Program-made: the position numbers and the translations under genes
Shown here: positions 13,486-24,676 of the stretch, piece by piece
Numbering within the stretch: position 1 is the first letter of the stretch
Layout of the letters: each line of letters opens with the position of its first letter
Notes under the pieces: generated by a model
The model's input: the letters and a program-made list of their open reading frames with translations, nothing else
Database searches by the model: none
What the model was told of the DNA's origin: nothing
Source: Allomyces macrogynus ATCC 38327
Taxonomy: Eukaryota > Blastocladiomycota > Blastocladiomycetes > Blastocladiales > Blastocladiaceae
Assembly: GCA_000151295.1 (NCBI GenBank)
Contig: GG745342.1
Coordinates: 518,447 to 582,446, forward strand
DNA: 64,000 nt
Direction: 5' to 3'

Positions 13486-14362
13486 GATTGGCGAGGCCGA
13501 CGGTGAGTGAAAGGTCGCAGTTCCGCCTCCAGTCACTCCGGTCCTGCTTACTTGTTCGGCGGTGCAACGTGGACCACGTTGTGGCGATTGTGGCCAGGCA
13601 ACCATCACACCAGCGGTGCTTGGGCATTGGCCGTGCAGCGTCGCCAAATCTCCGATTGAGAGCACCATTGGCCGTATCCGGATCAGCGATCAGCACGCCA
13701 GGTGGACCAAACTATGGACCAGACCGCAACATGAACTGACCAGCACAACAGGCTGCCTCGCCGGCCATTGCCCCCACTTGTGCAACCCAGATATGACATT
13801 TTGCACCCCTCTCTATCATGAGGAGAGCGGAGCATGGGCGTGAGTTTGGAGAACGAGTGGCTAACGACGACGATCCCAAAGTGCGAAGATAGCTGGGGGG
13901 ATAACTCCGGAGTTTGCAGAAGTGCGACCGAGCGATGCCCATTCACTATTGCTGTTCTTTCCCTTACTTTTTGCTCAACCTCATTTGGCCACGATCAGTT
14001 GCGCTGTTGCTCTGTTATATTAATCTCCACGTCATCCTTTCCCTTTCATTTGATATGTATTCTTGCGTTGGAGAGAAAGCAAAGCGAGCAGGCCTTGGTG
14101 GAGCCAATTTGTGTGATCATGTTCTTTCCTCTCCACCCTGACAATCCGCGAACTAGGAACCGAAAAGGAAAATCGTTGGCAACAGTGTCGGCTGCCATGG
14201 GGGAGGAAGGGATCACTGTGATGTTGGTAAGAACTGATGTGTCGCGGTTGTGCGTCCATTCTGTGGGGAACATTTCTCTTACTTCCCCATCAGAACCCAC
14301 ACAGAAAATGAGAAAAGCGACAAAAATGAACAAGCCGTCATCACACCACTGTTTCCCCGCCG
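13486..14362. other. Spacer between ankyrin paralogues A and B
   Basis: Apart from the dispersed repeat copy at 13803-13910, I see no gene. The base composition from about 13930 to 14330 is less GC-rich than in the neighbouring genes. Confidence 0.55.
13803..13910 (-). repeat. Dispersed inverted repeat, copy 1
   Basis: Reverse complement matches 33662-33770 over about 108 bp at roughly 85 percent by eye, with identical blocks such as CCGGAGTTATCCCCC and GTTAGCCACTCGT. It lies upstream of ankyrin paralogue A. No coding frame is shared by both copies because of a 1-base difference in the C run. Confidence 0.8.
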
Positions 14363-16053
14363 TCAATAATCGAATTGACCGGCCACGGAATCAGGGGAAG
14401 CCGACACTGGCAAATCGCCAGCGTTCCATCATGCGGCCACACCAACCTCACCGGATGCTTGGCCCCCAATGAGCGTATCGTAATTGCACTTGAGAGGCAA
14501 TCCCGACCGGCGCCACCAGGCTTGCACGGGCAATTGACCTCGCACCAAGCCAACATAAAGTGCCCGCTCCGTGTAGAGAGGCTCAAGACCCGACTTGTGC
14601 AGCCACCAATCGAGAATAGCCACGTTGCCGATACTGCACGCCGAATCAATGCCGGCAGGCGAGCGAGCAAATGGCAGCTTGTGGGCGGCCCACCAATGCA
14701 TCGCCTCGAGTGCTCCGCTGTAGGACGCTTTCCCGATATCGGCAATGTGTACCCAGTCATTGCATTGCCTGCGAATCCGCAGTCGGTCCACCAAGACGAC
14801 GGTGGCGGCGATACCTCGACATTCTCCTGAGCCAAGGCCCGGCCCACACACGGCGAATTGTCTGACGCGTCGGCATGCATGTCAACAATCAGGCGCTTCC
14901 ACCGCTCGAGAATATGGACGTGGCTCTTGTAGAGTGCTTCCTTCATCGCCACGTTGATGATTGGCGCCGAGTAACCCGACCACCGCTTCAAATAGCCCGA
15001 CCAATGCTCGCGTTCGGAAACCACCAGCTCAGAACGCCGAGGTGACCTTGACTGCTGGCAAGCACGACACTGCAATCATGGTCACTGGGAGTCGGCAAGT
15101 GCCCGGCCCGTCTCCACATGTGGACGTGGCCATTTCCGCTCGCCTTGGACAGTGGCGCCTGGTAAGGAAGAGTGCGAATGAGGCCCCGTGCGCGCGCGTC
15201 GTACCACCACTCGAGCACGTCAATGTGACCATTCGCGCTAGCATAGTCGATGGCATCGTTGCAGCGGCGGAGCGACAGCCCAACTTGAACAATCCAGTCG
15301 AGCACGTCAATTCGAGCTTGCGCAGAAGCAGATCGCACAATGCGCAACCTGGGAACCCTTCCCTCAACCACCATTCGAGCACTGAAGTCTGGCCGTACTC
15401 TGCAGCCGTGTCCAGAGCCGCCATCATGGCGCCGCGCACGACAAACGGCCCAGTTCGCGCCAGCCCCAATCGCAAAGGGCAACATCGCCGCGAGTAGCGG
15501 CTGCAACAAGCGCGGGCGTCGTCCCGCTGAGCAACAATGACGGCTTACTGCGCGCGTCCATGTGGTCGAGGAGCCACTGTAGGACACCCGTGCCGCCACG
15601 TTGAGACGCGAGTCGGAGCGCACGAGAGTGGCGAAGTGTTGCAAGGTTGACAGTCGGGTCGACGGCAAACCGCGCCACGAGCCGGTCAAGACGACCATCA
15701 GCAACTGCGAGATGTAGGCCGCACCCTGGGAAGCGCATGAGAATTGCGCGTTGAAGCAGCTCGAGTTTTCGGCCGACATAGAGGTATTGACGCAGTTCGC
15801 GCTCAACCTTGCCGTCAACGGAGCCCCGCAGCACTTCTGCTCTCGTCAGTATTATTGGGTAATGTGTGACCACGACTCGGGTAAGGATCTCGCCAATCAA
15901 TTCCTCTGGTAAGATCGGGGACATTGGTGCCGGCCGTTCTGTGCTTGGTTCACAAGTCGTTACAGCGTCATGGCTGGTGCAAGTACTTGGTTCGGTGATA
16001 CGGTTGTGGTGGCTGTCGACAAAGAGACGTTTTTGCCGAGTTCGTTCTTTCAC
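14363..16053 (-). pseudogene. Ankyrin/F-box paralogue B, multiply frameshifted
   Basis: Homologous to paralogue A along its whole length but spread over several frames. The F-box-like start (ILPEELIGEILTRVVV) has no convincing ATG. The frame changes near 15470 (after VALCDW), near 15355 (after LREGFP), near 15015 (after VLSWW) and near 14745 (at CNDWVHIAD). A TGA at 14429-14431 replaces the first Trp of the WW pair in the tail, followed by NAGDLPVSASPD in the same frame up to a TGA at 14363. One repeat is also shortened (GNGHVH lacks its LDWW). This is a clear pseudogene of the same tandem family. Confidence 0.88.
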
Positions 16054-16352
16054 ATCTCACGCCGCTTTCCTTGGAGGCGATGGTGCCGCCAGTTGGTCAA
16101 GTATCAAATCATACTGCTCTCGAGTAGGTAATGCCGCCGCCTGCGAGCAGTGTCAGCAGCAGTTCATCGGACGACAGCAACGGCCACCAGTCGTAGCGAA
16201 GAATGGTCTGGTCTGTATGTTGCAGAGCGATTCATAAACCCAAGCCATTTTTATTAGTCGTATTGAACGTTGCGACGGCAAGGAATAGGACCAAAATGAA
16301 GCAACCAAAGATTGATCAAACAGCGAGCTCGCATAGATACTTGCCCTCCCAC

Positions 16353-17530
16353 TCACTCGATGACGTTAACAAGACGGAACGGCCATTCCTCGTCAAGGGG
16401 AGCCGATGGTGGCAAATCATCTGCGTCCCACCATGCCGCGACGCCGTCCTTTTGGGGCGCCAATCCCTACTCGCGCATCTCGTTCGTGTATTTGAGCGAC
16501 AAGCCCGAGCGTCGCCACCAGTCGAGAACGGCCACGCAGCCATCCTGCGAACCGACGAGCGCCCATGTCGTGTAGAGCGGCTCAAGGTCAGACTCGCGTA
16601 ACCACCAGTCGAGAACAGCAACATGGCCATTGACGCTTGCTGAGTCGATGCCACTTGGTGAGTGAATGAAGGGTAACCTGTGCGCGAGCCACCAACGCAT
16701 CGCATCAATCGAGCCCTGGGCACTCGCCTGGGCCATGTCGGCGGTGGCCTGCCAGTCGTTGCACACGAACCCACAGCCTGCCCACCAATGTGGCGGTATG
16801 ACCTGCAATGCTTGATTCACCCCCAGCGAATCTCCGGAAGTATCAGCGTGAGACTCGACAACGTGACGTTTCCACCGCTCAAGGACAGCGACGTGGTTAT
16901 TGTAGAGTGCCTTGCTGAGCGCCATGTTCACGTTTGGCACCGACCCGCTGTGCGCGGGAAAGCGCTCAATCCGGGCGAGCCACCAATCACAAAAGATGAG
17001 GTCGTTTCGGACCGCAGCAGCAACAAGTGCAATCTTCGAGTCGGGTCGCATCAGCAACTGCGTTCTTTTCGAGTTCGCATGTTCGAGGAGCCACTGCAAG
17101 ACTGCCGCGTCGCCACGCTGGCAAGCAAGTTTGAGCGCGCCGCTTTTGTTGATGCCGTCCAAGTCCACGACCGAATCAATCGTGAACCACAGGCGAAGAC
17201 GGTCGAGGCGGCTTTCAGCGACCACGAGGTGCACAGCGCAGCCTGGAAACCGCACGAGAACAGCGCGTTGCAAGAGCTCGAGGTTGCAGCTGACATGAAG
17301 ATACTGGCGCAACTCGCGCTCAATCGCGTCGACGCCAGGGCCCCGAAGCGAATGTGACGAGGGTGTTCGCGAGTAATGCGCGACCACAATATGGACAAAT
17401 ATTCCTCGATGAGTTCCAAATGCAAGGCTGGAAGTGTCGAGGTTGGCCGGTGCGTGCTTGAATCGACGGCCGTCAAGGCCAGACCGTTGCTGCTGATGCT
17501 GATGCTGTTGCTGTTGTTGCTGTTGCTCAT
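16353..17530 (-). pseudogene. Ankyrin/F-box paralogue C, one frameshift and an in-frame TAG
   Basis: Starts at ATG 17530 with the same Ser/Asn leader as paralogue A and an F-box-like LHLELIEE. There is a 1-base loss near 17404 relative to A (A: DDILIQVVIALYS; C resumes in the next frame as GIFVHIVVAHYS). From about 17387 to 16470 the frame is open and carries ankyrin units (VLQWLLEHAN, FCDWWLARIE, VLDWWLRESD). TAG at 16467-16469 stops it, yet the same frame continues for 37 codons (GLAPQKDGVAAWWDADDLPP) to TGA at 16353. Both lesions sit in otherwise well-preserved sequence, so decay looks recent. Confidence 0.83.
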
Positions 17531-18043
17531 GGTTGCTCGAAAAGGTGACCGTGACAGGAAGGGGTGAGAGCGTACATAGTTTGCGAAGACATGATGACGC
17601 GCAGTAATGTGTGCTGAGGCGACCGACTGTTCATTCCTTGTGAACGGCGCATCCACATTGGTTTGCGTCCACGTTCCATCAAGTTGTGTGTCCGTGTGTG
17701 TCCTATTGGATGACTGGTGTCCTATTGGATGACTGCTCGTTGATCGGAGTTTGGTTTCAGCGACGCCATGGCAGTTAAACGTAATGGAAATGTGAAGAAA
17801 AGGAGAGCGCATGCTCTGGGCCTGACTGGGAATGGTTCTTCATGACCCATGAGAGCAATCAGCTGCCTCCAGCGAGATGGGTTTGAGGAGAGATTCAACG
17901 CAGCGCGTGCATCTGACAGAGAGCAACCTGACTGGGACGACGAACGGCGGCGACCGACTGTGGTGGAGCAAGAACAAGGCCGACACCCAGACGACACACG
18001 GACACAAAGGTCCCGATCCGGTCAACTTTATAACAGCACCATT
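17531..18043. other. Spacer between paralogue C and the eS6 gene
   Basis: Promoter side of ankyrin paralogue C and 3' flank of the ribosomal protein gene. Apart from the tandem CCAAT duplication nothing is recognised. Confidence 0.55.
17699..17735. repeat. Tandem duplication carrying two CCAAT-type boxes
   Basis: A unit of about 19 bp (TGTCCTATTGGATGACTG) occurs twice in tandem. Each copy contains ATTGG, the inverse of CCAAT. It lies 170-205 bp upstream of the start of ankyrin paralogue C, so it may be a relic promoter element. Confidence 0.6.
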
Positions 18044-19088
18044 TTACTGCGAAGCCGACGAGCGACGCTGCAGCTTGAGCGCGTGCTTCTTGTCGCGCGC
18101 CTCCTTCTGGCGCGACGCAAGCAGCTTCTTGTAGTCGGCCGCGGCCTCGCGCGAGGCAACCGCGCGGCGGCGCTTCTCGGCGTTGTAGTGACGCTTGCGC
18201 TGCAGCGTGAGCGGCGTGACCAGACGCTGGATCTTGGGCGCCTTCGACTTGGCGGGCTTGCCCTCCTTCTTCGACGGCACCTCACGGCGAATGACGTACT
18301 TGCGCACATCGTCCTCCTTGGTCAGGTTGAACATCTTGCGGATCTTCGACGCGCGCTTCGGGCCAAGGCGCTTCGGGACCGTCACGTCGGTGATGCCGGG
18401 CAGGTCGGCCTCGCCCTTCTTGACAACGACGAGCGACACGACCGAAATGTCCGACGAGACAATGCAACCGCGCACCGACTTGCGCTTGCGCTCGCCGGTG
18501 CGGCGCGGGCGGTAGCACGAGTGGCCCTTCGAGAGGAGCAGGCGCACGCGGCTCGGGACCAGGACACCCTGCTTCATCGGGAAGCCCTGCTTGTCGTTAC
18601 CGCCCGTAATCTTGAAGACGTAGCCCTTAAACTCGTCGCCGAGCTGGTCGCCGGGAACCTCGGCCGAGATGCGCTTGTCCATGAGGACATGCACCTTCTT
18701 CTCGTCCTCGATCTCGATCGTCTTCTGCGAGCCGGTGGAGGGATCGGCAATGTTCAGCTAGAACCGCGGAACAACACGACTTGTTAGCGTGGTGTTCGAG
18801 CAATCATTTGCTGGCTTTTCGGTCGCTGTTCGACCAGCAGCAGAGCGCTTTCGCACACCCAAAACTGCAAATGCCCAGCCAGCGGTCCGCGCTGATCCCG
18901 TTGCAGCCGCCGCAGTGAAGTAAACCTGCGCAGCCGCCCCCCGCCGAGAACAGCGCAACGCAACGAGCTCGCATAACCAAATTTCCAGCGCTTCCCGCAG
19001 TTCCGTTCGGTTCGACGTGCGGATTGCAGCAAGCTGGTCGACGCAGAATCGCGGCGAGGCGAGGTTATCGCCGTTCAGCGACCTTCAT
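18044..19088 (-). CDS. RPS6: 40S ribosomal protein eS6
   Basis: The main exon 18757-18044 encodes [21 protein letters not shown] followed by [20 protein letters not shown], the conserved eS6 N-domain. It ends in the basic tail LQRRSSASQ, which keeps the RRxSS context phosphorylated by S6 kinases in other eukaryotes. eS6 proteins begin Met-Lys-Leu-Asn, so the missing Met-Lys must come from a tiny first exon. An ATGAAG followed by GT lies at 19088-19083, giving a 325-nt first intron ending TTCTAG at 18758. The product is 239 residues, normal for the family. The donor GTCGCT is weak, so exon 1 is less certain than the rest. The protein is part of the small ribosomal subunit. Confidence 0.93.
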
Positions 19089-19812
19089 GCGGCCGTTTCG
19101 TCGACGGATGGACCGGCATGACCACTCCCTCGACCACCGTCCAGACCACCGCCAACTGGCCGCATGACGGCCGTTTTCGATCGTGTCATGACCGAGCGTC
19201 GCTGAGAATGCGTTTCGAGACGCAGTTCGTCGTCGTTGCGCTGGAAAATGGTCGGTGCGGGGGGTCGCACTGCGAGCGACTTTGCGGGGCGGCGTGCGTG
19301 TGGATGGCCAGCGAGTGGGTTCGTCGTTCAGTAGGCTCGCTGGGCGTTCGGGTGGGCGGCATGGAATCGCGGGCATTTGCAGCTGGGCGTGCGATGCGCA
19401 AGGATGCGGCATCGCACCTTCATCGTGAAACAATTTGCCACAGGTGGAGAGAAGGGGCAGTCTTCTTCGGCGCCAAACCGTCAAGGACGAGGAGGGCGAG
19501 TGACATGCTGCCTGTGATGGGTGTGACGGGTATTTCTACCGCAGGTGGGGGACGCTTCGGGACGATCATTTTCGCGAAGCCAACAGTTGTTCACCAAGGA
19601 GTTTGACCACTTCAACGATGCAGAGCTGAATTAGCAACTTGGATCGGCACAAATATCTTTCGGCACCACTACCTGCAACATTTTCTCGTCAAGGAAGCGG
19701 TAACGACGGCTCAGCACACTCGTCCAACTGGCGCATCAGCAGAGCCGCGGTCAAGCTTGGCCCAAACTGCACGTCGAGATCCTTCTGCAAAACAAGACCC
19801 ACCATCACCAAC
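19089..19812. other. Divergent promoter region, eS6 / IFT121
   Basis: About 0.7 kb separates the two starts. Open frames are short and none resembles a known protein. I recognise no TATA box. Confidence 0.5.
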
Positions 19813-22800
19813 ATGTTCATTTACTTGTCCAAGAAAGCAAGTACCCGTGACCTTGCCAACCGTCAATGTCCAGCAGCAACTGACTTGGCATCGGCAACCC
19901 CGGCCCAGATCTCCATCCCCAACAATGTCCCGCTGAGCACGATCGCCTGGGAAAACGAGGCCGGGTGGATTGCGTGCGGCGGCGACCAGGCCATGCTCAA
20001 GGTGCTCAAGCTCGACGTTCCGGCCTCGTCGTCGTCACCCGCACCCTCCACGAGTACCGCCGACTCGTCAAGAAAGCCGTCCGTTGCCGGAACCGCGGCG
20101 CCTGCCAAGCAGGCGCCCGCGAGCTTATCGCTATCGCAGACGCTCGAGGGCCATTCCGGCACCGTCATTCGCACGACATGGAACCGCACGCACACCAAGC
20201 TCACGACGGCTGACTCGAACGGCATGATCATTGTCTGGATTCTCTACAAGGGCATGTGGTACGAGGAAATGGTCAACGACCGCGCCAAGGCCGTCGTAAG
20301 AGATATGCGGTGGAACCGTCGTGGGGACAAGATTGTGATTGCCTACGCCGATGGTACGCGAACTTGGCGTCGAGTCGTGGATCGTCGTGCTCCGACTGAC
20401 CTTCACCGCGCGGTCCACTAGGCAGCATTATCATCGGCGGCGTCGAAGGGAACCGCATCCTCGGTAAGGACGTCTTTGACGGGCCGGACGGCAAGGAGCA
20501 GGACTGCGAGATTGTGTTTGGCGCGTGGTCGCCCGACGACGCCTTCATCTTGTTTGCCACGTCCAAGGCCGATCTGCGCCTGTTTGATGCTCAAGGGAAC
20601 TACATTGTACGTTGCCAGTTCGCTTGCGGTGTCAGCACTCCTTTTTTTTCTTCTGCCAACTAATCGCCCTTGCGCCCAGCACAAAGTCCCGATATTCGGC
20701 GAGGGGGCCAAGATTGTCGGCATTGACTGGTACGACGTCTGCTCGCTGCGCGACTTGAGTGCTGATGCTGACTATTCGGACTTGCTGGTAACTGCAGGTA
20801 CAACCCCGGAAACGGCTACCCGATCGAAAAGGCGCCGTGCTTGGTGATTGCGTTCGAGAACGGCAAGCTCCAGCTGTCGCGCAACGAGCGTGACCAAGGT
20901 TCGATCTTTTTACCCATCACCTGTCCGTTCCCCGCGCCCTACTCGCTCACGAACTCATGCACCGCTACCAGGTCCGATTCTTGTCGACACGAACTTGCGG
21001 CACCTGGTCGTCAAGTGGAACCACAACGGCTCTGTCCTAGCCGTAGGCGGAATGCAAACCGTCAAGAACGCCGACGGCGACGAGAAATCGATTCTCCTCC
21101 TGCAGCTCTACACGCCGTTTGGCCAGTACCTGCGGTACCTCAAGATCCCGGGCACGACGCTCGCCGACCTGACCTGGGAGGCGTCGGGCTTGCGCATTGC
21201 CCTCGCTGTCGACTCGTTCATCTTTTTCTGCAACGTGCACCCCGAGTACAAGTTTGCGCACGTGCGGTCGACGCTGTGCTACACGTACCTCGCGCCGAGC
21301 GCTGCGGGGGCGGGTGACGAGACGGTCGCGTTCTGGGACTATGCGGCGCCGCACCGCGTCGAAAAGCATGTTGCCGGGCTCCAGTTCATGCTCGCGAACC
21401 GCGACCACCTGACGCTCGTGACACGCCCGCCGCCCGCGGCCGCAGCGACGTCTACGATGTCCTCGACTTTGCTGGCGGCAGTGCAACCGGCGGTTGCGTG
21501 TGTCGTGAACGCGCGCGGCACGCCGCTGGATACGCGCACGCTCAAGTGGCTCGTTCCCGTCACCGGATGCATGGGCCGCAACCACGTGGTTCTGTCGGAT
21601 GGCAACTGGATCGCGTTTTTCCCGTACCAGATGACGGGCACGGCGTCGGCGCTGAACGCGCTGCTATGGCAAAAGGAGTCGGGCGTGAAATTATTCCACG
21701 TCGAGTCCGACGGGATGCAGCCGTGGACCGACGACGAGCCGCCACTCAAGCACGGGTCCAACCCGGTCGTGAGCATGGCCTGCACCGACGACTGGGTCGT
21801 GGTCGCGCGCGCGTCCGGGCTGCTCGTCAAGTACGCGTTCCCGAGCATGTACCGCGCCGCCGAATTTGCGTTTTCGTTGCGGCCGTACCGAATTCACGTC
21901 AACATGGACGCGACTAAAGTGAGCGTCATGGACTTGGCGGGCGTGTTGCGCATGGTCGAGATGACGGGCGACAAGCAGGCGTTGTTGGAGCTCGAGCGCA
22001 AGGACGTCTGGGACCTGCGGTGGTCGGACGACGACAAGGACCTGTTTGCGATCATGGAAAAGTCACGCATGTACGTGATGCGCGGCACGAGTCCCGAAGA
22101 ACCCGTGCCGCAGGCCGGGTACTTGGCTGCGTTCCGTGACCTCGAAATCACGGTCGTGCAAATGGACGCGGTCCTGGCGCACCCGAGACGGCCCGCCGCG
22201 TCGGATATCGTGCGACTGCAGACCAAGTCGCTGCGGGACACGAACGCGATCCTCGACCAGGTTGGCGTCGCTGACGCGTACGCGTTCACGGAAGTGCACC
22301 CGCACCCGCGGCAGTGGCGGCTCGTGTCCGACCGCGCGCTCGAAACGGGCGAGTGGGGCATTGCGCACAAGTGTCTCGCGCGAGTTCTCGACTATGCCGG
22401 GATCCTGTTCCTCAAGCGGCTCGCGCGGCTCAACGGCGACAAGGCCAAGCAGCATGCCGCGATCCTGCAGTATCTCGGTCGCGTCGACCAGGCCGAGCTC
22501 GCGTACATGGACGCGGACCGGCGCGACCTGGCCGTGCAAATGCGCATGGCCGTGGGCGACTGGTTCCGCGTCGTGCAAATGGGCAAGGGCAGCGTCGACG
22601 ACGCGGCCATGGCCAAGTGCTGGACGATGCTTGGGAACGAGTACCTCGCGCAGTTCAAGTGGACACAGGCCGTCACGTATTTCGCACAGGCGCGCCATTT
22701 CGATGCGCTCGCCGACTGTTATTTCGGCGCCGAGGACGTGGCGAGTCTCGAGCAGCTCCTGCACTCGCTGCCGGCAACCAACGCGACGCTCGACAAGATT

Positions 22801-24008
22801 GGCGACTACTTTGCGCGGCTCGGCATGGCGAAAGAGGCCGTCGCGGCCTACGTCAAGCGCAGTAACGTCAACCAGGCGATGCAGGTGTGCGTGCAGCTCA
22901 ATCAGTGGGCGCTCGCCGTCGACCTCGCGCAGCAGCACCAAGGGGCCGCGATTTCCGTCGATGACTTGTTTGCCAAGGTTGAGCAGCAAGTGCGCGCGCG
23001 CGGCGACCCGCTGCAGCTCGTGGCGCTCTACCGGTCGGCCAATCAGTGCCTCCGCGCGGCGAACCTGCTGTACGAGATGGGCACTGCGGCGGCGAAGCGC
23101 GACGAGGACGCGCTCGTCGTGAAAAAGGCATTTGTCATGGCTGCACTCGAGGTCGATCGGCATATGGCGCTGTTCGCGACAAGCTCCGTTCATGCGAATG
23201 GCCCGGCGGGTGAGCTCAGCGGCGACGCGGCGGCAGGCGACATCAAGGGGACGGCAGTCTTGGACCCGCGGCTCTTGGAGGCGCCATGGCGACCTGCCGA
23301 GGCGTACCATTTCTACCTGCTCAGCCAGCGCCAGTTCCACACGGGCGACCTCGAGATGGCGCTGCGCACGGTGTGCATTCTTTGGACCTGGATCGGCACT
23401 TTGGGAATCGCGACTGACTTGATCCTTCTTTTCTAGGCCTTGGTCCTGCGATCCTACCAAGACATTCTGTCGTTCCGTACCGTGCAGTCGCTGATTGCGT
23501 TCCTGGCGTTCCGGTCGCGCAACTACAAGGTGTGCTCGCGGGCGCTGAGTCGGCTGCAGAATGCGTGTGTCGACGCCGACGAGAGCAAGACGTACGAGGA
23601 CATGGCGATCCACATTTTTGCCAAGTACGGTGTCTCGCTCTCGACTTTTGACGCGGTAGGGACCTTTGGGTAACGCGCGGGCGCCGCTCTGTAGCCACCC
23701 GGTGACCGACTTCTCGAACCAGACGCAGTTGCCGTGTCCAAACTGCACGGGGTACATCAACGAGCTGTACGTTTTACGCATTCTGCACCATTCGTTGCCG
23801 CTTACCCGCGCTAACGTGCTCGGCATTCGTTTTTGTTCGGAGGGAAAATGCGTGCTCCGACTGCGACACGTCGTTCCCGGCGTGCGTCGCGAGCGGGCGC
23901 ATGATTGTGGAGCAAATCACGTTCTTGTGCGCGCAGTGCAAGCACCGCGCACTCGACGCGGAGATTGCGCTGTGGACGTGCTGTCCGCTGTGCCATGCGG
24001 CACTATGA
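19813..24008 (+). CDS. IFT121: Intraflagellar transport protein IFT121 (WDR35), IFT-A complex
   Basis: Nine exons join in frame: 19813-19836, 19909-20353, 20422-20606, 20680-20729, 20798-20898, 20972-23370, 23437-23624, 23695-23766, 23843-24008; 1,209 residues against about 1,180 for animal WDR35. The start MFIYLSKK then [36 protein letters not shown] and [12 protein letters not shown] match the first WD40 propeller of IFT121. A long helical (TPR-like) region follows. The end carries the family's zinc-binding cysteines ([38 protein letters not shown]). The protein works in retrograde flagellar transport and ciliary entry of membrane proteins. The first intron uses a GC-AG pair (AAA then GCAAGT at 19837). 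It is convergent with Chibby. Confidence 0.95.
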
Positions 24009-24256
24009 GCACGGAGCCGACGAGGGACGATCTGGTTTTGGGACTGCACGTGGACTGTGTGCGGGTGGACAAATACAGCGAGCTTTGGCCGGTGCCAGTG
24101 GGGAGGAAAGAACAGCATATGACCATGACGCGACGACCGGATGCATCGACAGTCGTGAATGCCAGTGCGAGGAAAGCCGGGATGAGATGAAAATCGAGTA
24201 CACCGACGCGGCGACGCCAGCGAGTCCTCGACACCGGCCACTCACGGCGACGGCGA

Positions 24257-24676
24257 TCAAAGCCTGGTGCCTTCTTGCAGCCGCAGCACGTCGAGCTTGG
24301 CGACGGCGAGCTACAAAACGTGCTTGCGGGACGTCAGATGGCGATGGGAACGACGAGATCCAACTACCAAGAAACGCACCATATCCATGAGCACCTCGAG
24401 CTTGAACCGCAGTAACTGGTTCTCCTCCTGCAGTTGCTGGTTGCGCTCGGTTACGGCCGCGAGTTGCTCCTTGAGCTGCATGCCGTCGGCGGTCGCGGCA
24501 GCCCACATGCCGTTCTCGTAGACGATCTCGTTGCCGTCGAGCACGAGCGAAATCGGCGGCGGGTGGTCGTCAATCGCGCCGGACCGCGGCTCCTTGAGCG
24601 GCGAGCGCTTGAGCGACTCGGACAGGCGGCGCGTGTGCTTTTTGACTGGATTCGAGAGCGAGATGGTTGAGCGCAT
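24257..24676 (-). CDS. CBY1: Chibby-family basal body protein
   Basis: Exons 24676-24380 and 24310-24257 are joined by a GTGCGT...TTGTAG intron in phase 0; 116 residues. The core ISLVLDGNEIVYENGMW followed by a heptad coiled coil (RNQQLQEENQLLRFKLEVL then MDMLAVAKLDVLRL) matches Chibby, whose signature is a FENGxW-type motif and a C-terminal leucine-rich coiled coil. Sequence just upstream of the chosen ATG (FQSPRRMRST) also resembles the family's FSPKK start, so a further 5' exon with the true start is possible. Chibby acts at the distal appendages of basal bodies and in membrane docking. The gene ends 248 bp from the end of IFT121, tail to tail. Confidence 0.85.

Noticed and set aside
22063..23826. 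A 587-codon open frame on the minus strand opposite IFT121
   Set aside because: Arg/His/Val-rich antisense shadow of strongly biased GC3 codons. The + strand frame matches IFT121 throughout.
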